Shown here: piece after piece, positions 45,969 to 55,070 of the stretch
Layout of the letters: each line of letters starts with the position of its first letter
Numbering within the stretch: the stretch's first letter is position 1
Assembly: GCA_033485155.1 (NCBI GenBank)
Contig: JAWQJJ010000009.1
Coordinates: 48,516 to 112,515, forward strand
Length of the DNA: 64,000 nucleotides
Source of the DNA: Methanomassiliicoccus sp.
GTDB lineage: Archaea; Thermoplasmatota; Thermoplasmata; Methanomassiliicoccales; Methanomassiliicoccaceae
Direction: 5' to 3'
Position numbers and translations under genes: made by a program
Notes under the pieces: model-generated
Seen by the model: only the letters and a program-made list of their open reading frames with translations
Databases searched by the model: none
Told to the model about the DNA's origin: nothing

Positions 45969-46346
45969 ATGCCAAAAAAGAGCTGCTGCTGCCGCAGGAG
46001 ATGCGGCCCCGGGCGGCCCATGAAGCCCAGGAACATCACCGAGGCCCCTTTGGCCATCCTCTTCGGTCCATTGTCCGGCAAGGAGGCTGGCCTTCCGCCC
46101 CTGATCATGACGACCGATGAGCTGGAGGCCCTGAGACTGGTCGACTACGAGGGACTCATGCAGGAGGAGGCGGCCATCCGGATGGGCGTCTCGCGAGGGA
46201 CCGTATGGCGATGCTTGACCAGTGCGCGGATCAAGCTGACCACCATGGTGGTGGAAGCCAGGAAGCTCATGATCGCTGATGACCTCGTGGAGAGGGGGAA
46301 CGGACGAGGGACCGATGACGGCGTCCCTGTTCTCAAAGACGAGTGA
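45969..46346 (+). CDS. DUF134 (UPF0251) DNA-binding protein
   Basis: A 125-residue member of the DUF134 family: a Cys-rich start (KKSCCCRRRCGPGRP), then TTDELEALRLVDYEGLMQEEAAIRMGVSRGTVWRCL, a sigma-like helix-turn-helix. Such proteins are usually encoded beside NifX-like and ferredoxin-MinD genes, as here, and are assumed to regulate them. The Cys-rich N-terminus may sense metal or redox state (inference). Confidence 0.88.
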   Translation: MPKKSCCCRRRCGPGRPMKPRNITEAPLAILFGPLSGKEAGLPPLIMTTDELEALRLVDYEGLMQEEAAIRMGVSRGTVWRCLTSARIKLTTMVVEARKLMIADDLVERGNGRGTDDGVPVLKDE

Positions 46347-46424
46347 TATCATGGTCAGATGCATATTACGATCGCGGGCCGGTCCCTCGGAGAAGGATCG
46401 CCACCGGAAAACGGAGAGGACGCT

Positions 46425-46748
46425 ATGAAGATGGCTGTGACGTGCAACGGGGAAACCGAGGACCAGCCGGTCGAGGAGCGCTTCGGGCGTTGTGCCGTCT
46501 TCGCCATATACGATGACGTCTCCGGAGACCTTGGCTACGTTGTGAACGAGGCCAAGGATGCCAGCAGCGGAGCGGGGGTCAAAGCGGCCCAGCAGCTGAT
46601 GGACCTGGAGGTGGGCCTTCTTATCACCGGTAGGGTAGGGCCGGGGGCGCAGGAGGTTCTTGACGAAGGCGGGATACGAGTGGAAACGTGGACGGCAGGG
46701 AGCGTGGGCGAGGCGGTCCGCCGGTTCGGCACTAGGAAGGCGCGATGA
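46425..46748 (+). CDS. NifX/NifB-type dinitrogenase-cofactor-binding-like protein
   Basis: 107 residues of the Nif-Mo-co fold (NifX, NafY, C-terminus of NifB). Pattern: EERFGRCAVFAIYDD, then AAQQLMDLEVGLLITGRVGPGAQEVLDEGGI and a final amphipathic helix. No nitrogenase genes are near. Stand-alone members in anaerobes occur with ferredoxin-MinD ATPases, and a role in handling Fe-S or metal clusters is presumed. Start at MKMAVTCNG (46425). Confidence 0.87.
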   Translation: MKMAVTCNGETEDQPVEERFGRCAVFAIYDDVSGDLGYVVNEAKDASSGAGVKAAQQLMDLEVGLLITGRVGPGAQEVLDEGGIRVETWTAGSVGEAVRRFGTRKAR

Positions 46749-46753
46749 GGTCT

Positions 46754-47659
46754 TCACCGCACGGTGATAGACGGCCCGTCAGGGATGCCCTCCAGGAAAG
46801 CCAATACCTTTTCCCAGACAGCCCTTACGGCCATCTCCGCAGGTGAATCAGGGGCGCTCTCGGGAAGGGGCAGGCCGCTGATGATCGCCTCACCGGCCTG
46901 CTCATCGAAGGGCAACAGACCCATGATCTGTACGCCCCTCCTTTGGCACTCATGGATGATCTCTATGGTCAGGTCGGGGTTGAGGTCATGCTTGTTGATG
47001 ATCACCGCACAGGGAGTGTTGAAGTGGGAGGCTAGATCGATGACCCGACCAAGGTCATGGCCGCCTGAGCGGGTCGGCTCGGTGACGATGAGGGCCAGGT
47101 CGACGCCGATGACGCTGGAGATGGCCGGACAACCAGTTCCGGGAGGGCCATCGATCAACACCAGCGGCGAGTCTTGGATCTTCGCTTCTTCCATGGCCAG
47201 AGTTCTTACCCTGGCTGCTAGCTTTCCGGAGTTCGGTTCTCCAGGCATCATTTCCGCATCCACCACCGTGCCATGGGAGGTGTCCCGGACGAAGATCTCC
47301 CCGCTTACAGTCTCATGGAGAACAGCCGCCCCCTCGGGGCAGACCAGCTGGCAAACCCCGCAGCCCTCGCATGCCATATGGTCCACCTTCATGGACCTTA
47401 TCGCCCTGAAACGACAGTGGTCCTCACATTTACCACAGGAGGTGCACCTGGCGGGATCGATATCAGCCTTCAGGCCGCCGATGAAGGGATGCCTGGAGCG
47501 GGGCGTCCCCTGAAGCAGCAGGGAGAGGTTGGAGGCATCCACATCGCAGTCCGCCACTATCGGCCGACCGGCATAGCAGGCGAGACTGGCCGTCACCGTC
47601 GTCTTTCCAGTGCCCCCCTTCCCGCTGAGGACCGCCACCTGCCGCACAGGCCTTTTCAT
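46754..47659 (-). CDS. MinD-superfamily ATPase with inserted 2[4Fe-4S] ferredoxin domain (copy 1)
   Basis: 301 residues of the COG1149 type. The deviant Walker A loop SGKGGTGKTT is at residue 12. An eight-Cys ferredoxin insert with CTSCGKCEDHCRF and CEGCGVCQLVCPEG follows near residues 71-112. The MinD fold then resumes (LIDGPPGTGCP). These ATPases relate to Mrp/NBP35 Fe-S cluster carriers. It overlaps the next gene upstream by four bases and converges on the NifX-like gene at 46.4 kb. Confidence 0.92.
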   Translation of the reverse strand: MKRPVRQVAVLSGKGGTGKTTVTASLACYAGRPIVADCDVDASNLSLLLQGTPRSRHPFIGGLKADIDPARCTSCGKCEDHCRFRAIRSMKVDHMACEGCGVCQLVCPEGAAVLHETVSGEIFVRDTSHGTVVDAEMMPGEPNSGKLAARVRTLAMEEAKIQDSPLVLIDGPPGTGCPAISSVIGVDLALIVTEPTRSGGHDLGRVIDLASHFNTPCAVIINKHDLNPDLTIEIIHECQRRGVQIMGLLPFDEQAGEAIISGLPLPESAPDSPAEMAVRAVWEKVLAFLEGIPDGPSITVR

Positions 47660-48483
47660 GCTCTCACCTGATTGAACAGTCCGACCATCCGTTCCCGGAA
47701 CCCAGGGTAGGTGTCGACCAAGACCTCACCCCTAGAGTACAGCTCTGCGATCCGACGATCGAAGGGTATGCGCATAAGGACGGGTATGCCAGAGGATCGG
47801 CAGAACTCCTCCAAAGGCTCATAGGTACCGTTGTCCCGATTGACGATCGCTCCCATGGGGACGCCCATCCTGCCGAGGACCTTGGCCAGTATCTTCAAAT
47901 CATGAAGGCCGAAGGGTGTGGGCTCAGTGACCATGAGGCACCTATCGCATCCCTGGACCGCCTCCACCACTGGACACGACGTGCCCGGGGGGCAATCGAT
48001 CACGGTATGAGCGTGCCCCCTGACCAGAGCCTTGAGCTCACGGATGACCGGCACGCTCAGAGATTGCCCTATATCCAGTTCGCCAAAGGCGATAGGGATG
48101 GGGCCTGCCATGCCCTCGCTGATGGAGCCGATCCTCCGGGGCTCCAGAGCGAGGGCCCCGGTGGGGCAAACAAGCTGGCAAGCCTCACAACCATGACAGA
48201 GGTTTTGAATGATTTTGATTTTCTTCCTTATTCTCAGCAGAGCGTTAAAGTGGCAGGCATCAGAGCATTTGCCGCAGCCAAGACACCTATCGGCGTCGAT
48301 CCGGGGGGTGGATATCCCGACTGGACGAACGCTCTCGATGCAGGGCCGGAGGAAGAGATGCGCGTTTGGTCCTTCCACATCACAGTCCAGCAATTGGACA
48401 TCGCCTTCGATGGCTAGGGCCAGGTTGACCGCGATGGTCGTTTTTCCGGTCCCTCCCTTACCGCTAGCCACCGCAATTTTCAA
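47656..48483 (-). CDS. MinD-superfamily ATPase with inserted ferredoxin domain (copy 2)
   Basis: 275 residues, paralogue of the preceding ATPase: Walker A ASGKGGTGKTT, ferredoxin motifs CLGCGKCSDACHF and CHGCEACQLVCPTG, and VIDCPPGTSCPV. The two ATPases probably form a heterodimer, since they are always encoded as a coupled pair in this family (established arrangement; the heterodimer is inference). 12 bases separate it from the NifX-like gene ahead. Confidence 0.92.
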   Translation of the reverse strand: MKIAVASGKGGTGKTTIAVNLALAIEGDVQLLDCDVEGPNAHLFLRPCIESVRPVGISTPRIDADRCLGCGKCSDACHFNALLRIRKKIKIIQNLCHGCEACQLVCPTGALALEPRRIGSISEGMAGPIPIAFGELDIGQSLSVPVIRELKALVRGHAHTVIDCPPGTSCPVVEAVQGCDRCLMVTEPTPFGLHDLKILAKVLGRMGVPMGAIVNRDNGTYEPLEEFCRSSGIPVLMRIPFDRRIAELYSRGEVLVDTYPGFRERMVGLFNQVRA

Positions 48484-48495
48484 TCTGTCACCTGC

Positions 48496-48864
48496 CTAGT
48501 GCCCGTGTTCCTTGCAGGCATTGTCCTTGTTAGCCGCCTCAAGCTCTCCTCTCTGCCACGATTCCAGCGCGCCTCTGACAGTGCCACGGGCGCCGACAAA
48601 TACATCTATGCCGAATGAGGCGAGCATGTCAACAGCCTTGGGGCCCAAGTTAGAGCACACGACTACATTGACCCCGTTCTTAGCCAGCAGCTCAGGGGGC
48701 AATCCGGTCCCTCCCAGATGCTCACTGGTGTTACTGATGGTAACGGCGCTCTTTGTATCCGTGTCATAGATAACATAGCCAGGAGACTTGCCGAAGTGCC
48801 CGCCGACGATCTCATCCAATCCCTTTTGGCCCATAACCGGTACTGATACTTTCAATACATTCAC
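48496..48864 (-). CDS. NifX-type protein with Cys/His tail
   Basis: 122 residues of the same fold as the gene at 46.4 kb: GGHFGKSPGYVIYDTD, LPPELLAKNGVNVVVCSNLGPKAVDML and GTVRGALESW. The C-terminus ends NACKEHGH, a short metal-ligand-like tail typical of the MTH1175-like group. It leads an operon with the two ferredoxin-MinD ATPases. An AT-rich stretch (48910-48940) upstream likely carries the promoter. Confidence 0.88.
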   Translation of the reverse strand: MNVLKVSVPVMGQKGLDEIVGGHFGKSPGYVIYDTDTKSAVTISNTSEHLGGTGLPPELLAKNGVNVVVCSNLGPKAVDMLASFGIDVFVGARGTVRGALESWQRGELEAANKDNACKEHGH

Positions 48865-49145
48865 CTGCTGTTCATCTGCCTCGCCAATGGGCGGGGTTAA
48901 CGGCCTAAATATTGTGCATAAGCTTAAAATTATCTCCTGAAAGCTCTTCCGGGAGCTATGCGACTGAAATTCAGAAAATTATTCTCTCCGGCCCCCGGAT
49001 CAGGCAGCTGTCGGAATTTGCCTCACTTTAATATTTGAGTATAAACAAAACTATTTCATCTATTAATCAAATCGTTCCCTATACCCTGTTAACTCTGCCA
49101 GTTCGGAGAACCGGGTGTAACGATGGATGCTCTCGGTGGAGAGAA

Positions 49146-50072
49146 ATGAGGATCGAAGGGAATCGTATCACGGTAAGAGAAAGGGCCCAGGTCAGGCCGT
49201 CGCACGATGGCGGCGAGGCCTTGGCCATCGATGATGCGATCGCGCGCAATGTGGCCCATTTCACATCCAAGACCAGCCGGGTCCAGAAGTGGACCTACAG
49301 GGCTATCGTGGGGCTGGTGGGCCTTGCCATCATCCTCCTGGCCTGGCAGGCGGTCTCGATGTGGGTCTATGAGGTCAAAGGAGTTGTTTACCCTTCCCCC
49401 CTGGACACCGCCTCGAGGCTGATCTATCTGCTGGAGGGGTCCAAGCTTTACGACCACACCATCCTCGAGCATGTTTCGAGCAGCATCATGAGATGGGCTA
49501 CCGGGTACCTATTGGCCGTGGCCTCGGGCATAGTGATTGGCATGCTCATGGGAGCGAACCCGGTGCTCAATAGCATCGGGATGACCCCCATGACCGTCCT
49601 GCAGCTGATCCCCGGTTTGGCATGGATTCCTATCGCCCTGCTCTTGTTCGGGCTAGGAGAGACCTCGACGGTGTTCATGATCTACATGACCGTGCTGCCG
49701 GCAGTGGCCATTAGCACCGCCTCCGGGATCAGGGGGACGCCCCCCATCTACCGCCGGGCCGCCAGCAGCCTAGGCACGAGTAATCTGGGTATGTTTTTCC
49801 GGGTATTGCTGCCGGCAGCCTCGCTGCACATTCTGAACGGCCTGCGCATCGGACTGGCCAACGGATGGCGGGTGCTGATAGCTGCCGAGATGGTCGTGGG
49901 CATCGGGCTCGGTCTGGGCTATGTGCTCGTCCAAGCCAGATGGTCCCTGGACTATGAGGCCGCGTTCGTCTCCATCCTCCTGATCTGCGGGATCGGTCTG
50001 TTCATCGAGAAGATACTTTTCAGCGTAGCCGAACGACGGGTCCGCGACCGCCTGGGCCTGGGGGCCGAGTGA
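49146..50072 (+). CDS. ABC transporter permease (SsuC/TauC family)
   Basis: 308 residues with six membrane helices and the permease EAA-like loop RRAASSLGTSNLGMFFRVLLPAA. The family serves nitrate, sulfonate, taurine, bicarbonate or thiamine-precursor importers. Start at ATG 49146 with GGTGGAGAG ahead of it; an earlier in-frame start adds a poorly coding stretch. First of three co-directional transporter genes. Confidence 0.92.
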   Translation: MRIEGNRITVRERAQVRPSHDGGEALAIDDAIARNVAHFTSKTSRVQKWTYRAIVGLVGLAIILLAWQAVSMWVYEVKGVVYPSPLDTASRLIYLLEGSKLYDHTILEHVSSSIMRWATGYLLAVASGIVIGMLMGANPVLNSIGMTPMTVLQLIPGLAWIPIALLLFGLGETSTVFMIYMTVLPAVAISTASGIRGTPPIYRRAASSLGTSNLGMFFRVLLPAASLHILNGLRIGLANGWRVLIAAEMVVGIGLGLGYVLVQARWSLDYEAAFVSILLICGIGLFIEKILFSVAERRVRDRLGLGAE

Positions 50073-50073
50073 G

Positions 50074-50889
50074 ATGCGGCTGCAGTTCGAGAACGTCTCC
50101 AAGGCGTTCATAGAGGATAGCGGCAAGGGGCTGCTTGCCCTGAGGAACGTAGACCTGTCGGTAGAGGACGGCGAGTTCCTGTGCATCGTGGGGCCGTCCG
50201 GTTGCGGCAAGTCCACCCTCCTTAACCTGGCGGCCGGTTTCCAGCGGCCGTCCCGAGGCAGGGTGACCCTTGGGGGAGAGGAGGTCGCCGGCCCTCATCC
50301 ACGCATAGGGATGGTATTCCAGGAGCAGAGCCTCTTTCCCTGGTTATCGGTACTCGACAATGTGGCGTTTGGACTGCGGAGCGCTAGGCTGCCCAAGCGT
50401 GAGGCGCGGGAGCGGGCGCGGGAGATGCTGAAGAAGGTCGACCTGGAGAGGTTCGAGAAAACCCGTCCGAGCGCGCTTTCTGGAGGCATGCGGCAGAAGG
50501 TGGCCATCGCCCGCACTCTGGTCCTCGAACCTGACATACTTCTGCTGGACGAGCCCTTCGGAGCGCTGGATGAGCAGGGCCGCAAGCACATGGACCTTGA
50601 GCTGCTTAAACTCTGGGAGCAGGGCGGACGGACGTTCATGTTCATCACTCACAACATTGAGGAGGCCATCGCGCTGGGCGGCCGCATCATGCTGATGGGC
50701 ACCAATCCGGGGCACATATACCGCGAGTGGAGGGTGGGAATCCCCCGGCCCAGAGATCTGTTCCAGGAGGACGTGGTAGGTCTCAGGAAGGAAATCTCCT
50801 GCTCCCTGCAGGAGGTCCTCTCCCAGTGCGGGTGCAAGCGGACCGAGCTGCTGGCACCGATAACCATCGAAGGAGCGAAGGAGACATAG
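50074..50889 (+). CDS. ABC transporter ATP-binding protein (SsuB/TauB family)
   Basis: 271 residues: Walker A GPSGCGKST, Q-loop MVFQEQSLFPW, signature LSGGMRQKVAIAR, Walker B ILLLDEPFGALDEQ and H-loop FITHNIEEAI. A Cys pair near the C-terminus (CSLQEVLSQCGCKR) is an addition. Begins one base after the permease stop. Confidence 0.94.
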   Translation: MRLQFENVSKAFIEDSGKGLLALRNVDLSVEDGEFLCIVGPSGCGKSTLLNLAAGFQRPSRGRVTLGGEEVAGPHPRIGMVFQEQSLFPWLSVLDNVAFGLRSARLPKREARERAREMLKKVDLERFEKTRPSALSGGMRQKVAIARTLVLEPDILLLDEPFGALDEQGRKHMDLELLKLWEQGGRTFMFITHNIEEAIALGGRIMLMGTNPGHIYREWRVGIPRPRDLFQEDVVGLRKEISCSLQEVLSQCGCKRTELLAPITIEGAKET

Positions 50890-50892
50890 AAG

Positions 50893-51873
50893 ATGAAAGT
50901 GAGCAGGAGCATACTGGTGGTGGTCCTAATAGCGGTCATCGTGATCGCCGCGGCCGGAACCATCATACTGACGAGCGCCCCGGCGAAGGAGAACGCGATG
51001 GAGCTCAAGATCACCTATTCGAACAAGATCGATTACGAGCCGCTCATCATCGCCCAACAGATGGGGTTCTTCACCGATGAGGGGCTCAACGTCACCCCGC
51101 TCATTGTCAGCGGAGGCATTCAATCGGCGGAGGCCCTGGCCACCGGTTCGGCGGATATGGGAGCCATGGGCGACTCTCCCGCGGTCACCCTGATGTCCAG
51201 GAATTTGGGCGCGAAACTTGTCGCCAGCTATGGTGGCGGCGAGGGTCAGCATCGGCTGGTAGGCTGGAAGGACATAAGCAACGTCTCAGACCTGGTCGGA
51301 AGGAAGATCGGCGTGCAGTTCGGATCCAGCAGTCAGGGTGCGCTCCTCCGCCTGTTGGAGGCGAACGGTCTGAGCAGCGCGGACGTGACCCAGGTCTCTC
51401 TGAGCCCGTCAGATATGCCCAATGCGGTGAAGACCCGGCAGGTCGATGCCATAATCGGCAGCGAGCCGTGGCCGACCAGTGTCGAGAACACATGTGGGGA
51501 CGACGTGCACGAGATCGCCAACTCGAGCGGCCTGGGCAGCAACTATCCGCTGGTGATCATGGTGACCCAGAAGCTCATCGATGAGAGGCCAGCGACCATC
51601 ACCGCTGCCCTCAAGGCCATCGATCGAGCGATCGGGTACATGGAGAACGACAGCGAGGCGGCCATCGCCCTGTGCGCAGGGAAGATCGGGCTGACCGCGG
51701 ACGATGAGAAGAAGTGCCTGACCACCGTCGACTATAAACTGGGGCTGGACCAGACAGACCTCGAAAGCCTGCGCTCAGTCGGCCAGTTCCTGGTCACGAG
51801 CGGTAAGATCGCCGAGCTACCGAATATCGAGGGCATGGTGGACCGTACCTATCTGCAGGCAGTACCGGCCTGA
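50893..51873 (+). CDS. ABC transporter substrate-binding protein (NMT1/SsuA-like)
   Basis: 326 residues, membrane-anchored by an N-terminal helix (about residues 7-28) without a lipobox Cys. The mature part follows the NMT1/SsuA fold: EPLIIAQQMGFFTDEGLNV, GSADMGAMGDSPAV and GRKIGVQFGSSSQG. The ligand cannot be read from sequence. Adjacent URO-D-type methyltransferase suggests a methylated organic compound or a corrinoid-linked substrate (inference). Confidence 0.9.
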   Translation: MKVSRSILVVVLIAVIVIAAAGTIILTSAPAKENAMELKITYSNKIDYEPLIIAQQMGFFTDEGLNVTPLIVSGGIQSAEALATGSADMGAMGDSPAVTLMSRNLGAKLVASYGGGEGQHRLVGWKDISNVSDLVGRKIGVQFGSSSQGALLRLLEANGLSSADVTQVSLSPSDMPNAVKTRQVDAIIGSEPWPTSVENTCGDDVHEIANSSGLGSNYPLVIMVTQKLIDERPATITAALKAIDRAIGYMENDSEAAIALCAGKIGLTADDEKKCLTTVDYKLGLDQTDLESLRSVGQFLVTSGKIAELPNIEGMVDRTYLQAVPA

Positions 51874-51891
51874 GATCAACGGTGGACGGGG

Positions 51892-52929
51892 ATGATCTCC
51901 AAGGAAAGGATGGAAGAGGCCCTGCGGCTCGGCGTACCTGACCGCGTCCCGGTGTTCCTGCGCGACCTCACCCTCGGTCTTGATGTGATCGACGTCCCTA
52001 CGCCGAGGGTATGCGCCGGCCATTTTGACGCCGAGCTGTCGTCCCGGGCGGTGGTGGGGGCCCAGCACCTTCTCGGACACGATGCCGTGGTCGGGAGCAT
52101 CCAGTTCTGCGGTCTCGAAACGGAGATGCTCGGCGGACAGCTTCGATTCCCGGAGCGAGGCATCCCTACCATCGAGCGCCCCCCGTTCGCCGATCCGGGC
52201 GCCGTGGACCGGGCCGAGCTGCCAGACCCTCTCACCGACGAGCCGCTGTCGAATGTAGTTAGGTCCCACGCGCTCACGTCGGAGAGGATAGGGAAGGAGG
52301 TCGCCGTCCTGGGGAACATCGAGGGAGCAGTGACCAAAGCAGGGATGCTCCGTGGTCTCGAGGCCCTCCTCATGGACCTGCTGACCGACCGCGCCCTGGC
52401 TGAGCGGACGATAGAGTTCGCGTCCAAGTTAGGCGAGGACCTCGCGGGCGCGCTATGCTCGCATGGAGTGAACTGTTCGCTGTTCGTCGCCGCCGCCTCC
52501 GACAACCCGGATCTCATCGGACCTGAGGACTTCTCGAGATACTCGCTCCCCGGGTTACGGAGGGTGGTGGAGGTAGGGAAGGACAACGACCTTCCGACGG
52601 TGTTTCATCCCCACGGCATCTTCACCGAGCCGGCGTTCTCGCCCCTGGTCTCCGAGTGCGTTAAGCAGGGAATCTCTGGCTTCCAGTTCGCCGAGCGCAA
52701 CGACCTGCCTTTGGCTAAGCATACATGGGGCGGCGAGACCTGCATCCTGGGAGGGGTCGACGCGTTCACGACGCTGCTCCTCGGCCCGGAAGAGAGGATA
52801 GAAGCGGAGACGAGGAAGTACCTCGAGGAGTGCGGGCCGTCCGGCTTCGTAATGATGTGCTCCTGCTCCCTGCACCGCGGCATCCCCCTCCGGAACGTGA
52901 AAGCGATGGTCGACGCCTGCCGCCCCTAA
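51892..52929 (+). CDS. URO-D-family cobamide methyltransferase-like protein
   Basis: 345 residues of the uroporphyrinogen-decarboxylase superfamily, group of MtaA/MtbA methylcobamide:CoM methyltransferases rather than HemE. ERMEEALRLGVPDRVPVF opens the fold. The zinc region is modified: FHPHGIF has His-x-His where MtaA/MtbA have His-x-Cys, while the C-terminal Cys lies in MMCSCSLHRGIP. Starts 18 bases after the ABC substrate-binding gene, so it is probably in the same operon. The methyl donor and acceptor are unknown. Confidence 0.85.
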   Translation: MISKERMEEALRLGVPDRVPVFLRDLTLGLDVIDVPTPRVCAGHFDAELSSRAVVGAQHLLGHDAVVGSIQFCGLETEMLGGQLRFPERGIPTIERPPFADPGAVDRAELPDPLTDEPLSNVVRSHALTSERIGKEVAVLGNIEGAVTKAGMLRGLEALLMDLLTDRALAERTIEFASKLGEDLAGALCSHGVNCSLFVAAASDNPDLIGPEDFSRYSLPGLRRVVEVGKDNDLPTVFHPHGIFTEPAFSPLVSECVKQGISGFQFAERNDLPLAKHTWGGETCILGGVDAFTTLLLGPEERIEAETRKYLEECGPSGFVMMCSCSLHRGIPLRNVKAMVDACRP

Positions 52930-52936
52930 CGCTCGA

Positions 52937-54316
52937 TCAGCAGAACCAGTGGGCGCGGGGCTGGCAGGAGCGGTGCGCGACGATGGTCTTCTTCTTGGTG
53001 AACATCTGCAGCCTGCTCATCGACGACGGGATGCCGCTCTGCTTCCACCCCTGGAAGTACTCGCCGCCCGGCAGCGTCCGAACGCACTCGTTGACCCACA
53101 AGTTTCCGGCCTCCAGCTTCCCGGCCATCTCGATTCCGGCCTCGGAATCGGAGGTCCACACCGTCGCCCCTAACCCGTAGTGGGTGTCGTTGGCGAGGGT
53201 GACGGCCTCGTCGTCGCTCCCGACCGCGCGCACCGGGCACACCGGCCCGAAGGTCTCCTTGCGGACGACCTCGAGGCTGTCGTCCGAATGCCTGAGCACC
53301 GTAGGCGGGTAGAAGAAACCGGGGCCCTCGGGGACCTCACCGCCACACAGCAGCTCCGCTCCGCCGTCGACGGCGTCGCGAACTACGCGATGGACGTTCT
53401 CGCGCGCCTCCCCGCGTATCAGCGGCCCGATGTCATCCTCCATGCTCAAGCGCCCCGCGATGCTCACAAGGCGCTCCAGGAGCTCGTCGACCACGTCCTC
53501 GTGCGCATACACTCGCTTGATGCGAACACACACCTGCCCGCCGCGGCTGAAAGTGCCGTAGGCGATGCCCCTGGCGGCCTGCTCGACGTCGGCGTCGGCG
53601 CGGACGATCCCGGCGTCGTTTCCCGAGAGTTCCAGGATGAGCGGCCTTATGCCCGCTTTCCTGGCGATGTCCTGCCCGGTCTCGATGCCCCCGGTGAAGG
53701 TGATCGCGTCGACGTCGGAGGTGACCATCAGCTTCCCGATTTCCGCTCCCCCGACCACCTGGATGTAGAGGTCCTCGGGGTACCCGGCCTCGCGGACCAG
53801 CTCGGCGATCTTGAGGCCGGAGAGGGTCGAAAACTCCGACGGCTTGAACACCACGGCGTTGCCGGTGAGCAGCGCCGGTATGGCCGTTATCATCGTCTGC
53901 CAGAACGGGAAGTTCCACACCCCGATATGGCCGATGACGCCGTGCGGGTGGAAGGAGATCATGGCGTCGGTGGCGGTCCACGAAGATGGGAGAGAATAGG
54001 GGCGGTCCATCGAGGCCAGGTACTCCTCGACGTAGCGGTCCACCCCCGACAAGGCGCTGTTGTACGCGCCGGCCAGCGCCTTCTTCGGGATGCCGACCTC
54101 CTCGTGCATTAAGCCTACGACCTCGTCCCTTCGGCGGAGGCAGACGGCCTCCAGCTCCTTGATCAGCGAGGCTCGCTCCTTGCGAGGGGTTCCGGCGTAC
54201 CACTTTCTCTGGCAGAGGCGCGCCCGGGCCAGGGCGTCGCGAAGCTCCGACGGCGTTGATGATGGCAACTCGCGGATCACCTGCCCGGTGCGAGGGTTGA
54301 TGGAACGGACGGTCAC
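52937..54316 (-). CDS. NAD(P)-dependent aldehyde dehydrogenase
   Basis: 459 residues of the succinate-semialdehyde dehydrogenase-like group. Substrate/cofactor motifs: GVWNFPFWQ, VFKPSEFSTLSG, FTGGIETGQ, catalytic Glu in LELSGNDAGIV and catalytic Cys in FSRGGQVCVRIKR. ETFGPVCPV is conserved near the end. Oxidises an aldehyde to its acid. It converges on the methyltransferase gene with only seven bases between stops. The C-terminus (RSCQPRAHWFC) is slightly extended. Confidence 0.93.
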   Translation of the reverse strand: MTVRSINPRTGQVIRELPSSTPSELRDALARARLCQRKWYAGTPRKERASLIKELEAVCLRRRDEVVGLMHEEVGIPKKALAGAYNSALSGVDRYVEEYLASMDRPYSLPSSWTATDAMISFHPHGVIGHIGVWNFPFWQTMITAIPALLTGNAVVFKPSEFSTLSGLKIAELVREAGYPEDLYIQVVGGAEIGKLMVTSDVDAITFTGGIETGQDIARKAGIRPLILELSGNDAGIVRADADVEQAARGIAYGTFSRGGQVCVRIKRVYAHEDVVDELLERLVSIAGRLSMEDDIGPLIRGEARENVHRVVRDAVDGGAELLCGGEVPEGPGFFYPPTVLRHSDDSLEVVRKETFGPVCPVRAVGSDDEAVTLANDTHYGLGATVWTSDSEAGIEMAGKLEAGNLWVNECVRTLPGGEYFQGWKQSGIPSSMSRLQMFTKKKTIVAHRSCQPRAHWFC

Positions 54317-54405
54317 GAGGCTTCCATCTTCGTCGTCGCTATTGATTGTTTTGGCCGTCGAGCGGTCGAACGCTCACCTAGGGCCGTGTCCGTCGATACA
54401 CGAGA

Positions 54406-55070
54406 TCAAAGCTCGATCAGTTCCACGCGCTTGCCATCGACGACCCTCTTCCTCGTGCCGTTGCCTTGGCCGCGCTGGACGACCTTGACTCCCCAAGCGC
54501 TATGCATGGAGTCCACCGCTTCCTTGATCACCTCCGGCGGACGCGGACCGGACCGGCGCCGCCAACCGTTGGTCTGGTGGATGACGAACTCCACCGGGGC
54601 GTTGTACCATATGGTGGCGTCGTTCTCCTGAAGACGAATGTAGAACTTTTTCCACCTTCGAACGGTGACGTAGGCGATCTTCTCTTTCGGAACGAAGCCA
54701 CCGTCTTGAACAGCACGCGGAAATAGATCGGCGGTATGGTCAGGCCGTTTTCATGTACGATGAGGGGGCGAGAAGTCAGGCCACGAGTGACGTAGAGGTT
54801 CTCGGACACAAAGAAAATGCATATGATAAACAGAATTGCCACTATGTCACAAAGGATAAATTGAATACTGTAGTGATTTTCTTGCTTCTGCAACATCAAG
54901 AGATAACTTACTAGAAGGATAATCAGTGACCCCCACCCCCGTATGAAGAAGGTAATGAAGAGGATCTTCCGGTAAGTCATCATACCCAGCTTCTCGCGGA
55001 AAAAGGGGATTGGTGTCTCCTTGAATATCGGCCTTTTTTCTGCCTGAAACAATTTATCAACTCCCTTCAT
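54406..55070 (-). pseudogene. Frameshifted copy of the membrane PH-like gene at 56.05-56.69 kb
   Basis: The N-terminal part (from ATG 55070) has two membrane helices and the segment IVHENGLTIPPIYFR, matching VYENGLIIPPLYFR of the intact paralogue. Then the frame breaks near 54,690-54,720. The continuation GGFVPKEKIAYVTVRR and the C-terminus (FVIHQTNG ... RSGPRPPEVI ... VELIEL) lie one frame away and match GGFISKEEIDRIVVVRR and RSGPRPPGTI of the paralogue. A one-base deletion explains it, whether real or a sequencing error. It overlaps the start-proximal end of its partner gene by 14 bases. Confidence 0.8.

Noticed and set aside
48865..49145. A riboswitch before the ABC transporter
   Set aside because: The NMT1-like transporter made a TPP riboswitch worth looking for, but the conserved CUGAGA and related segments are absent; no cobalamin-type box was seen either.
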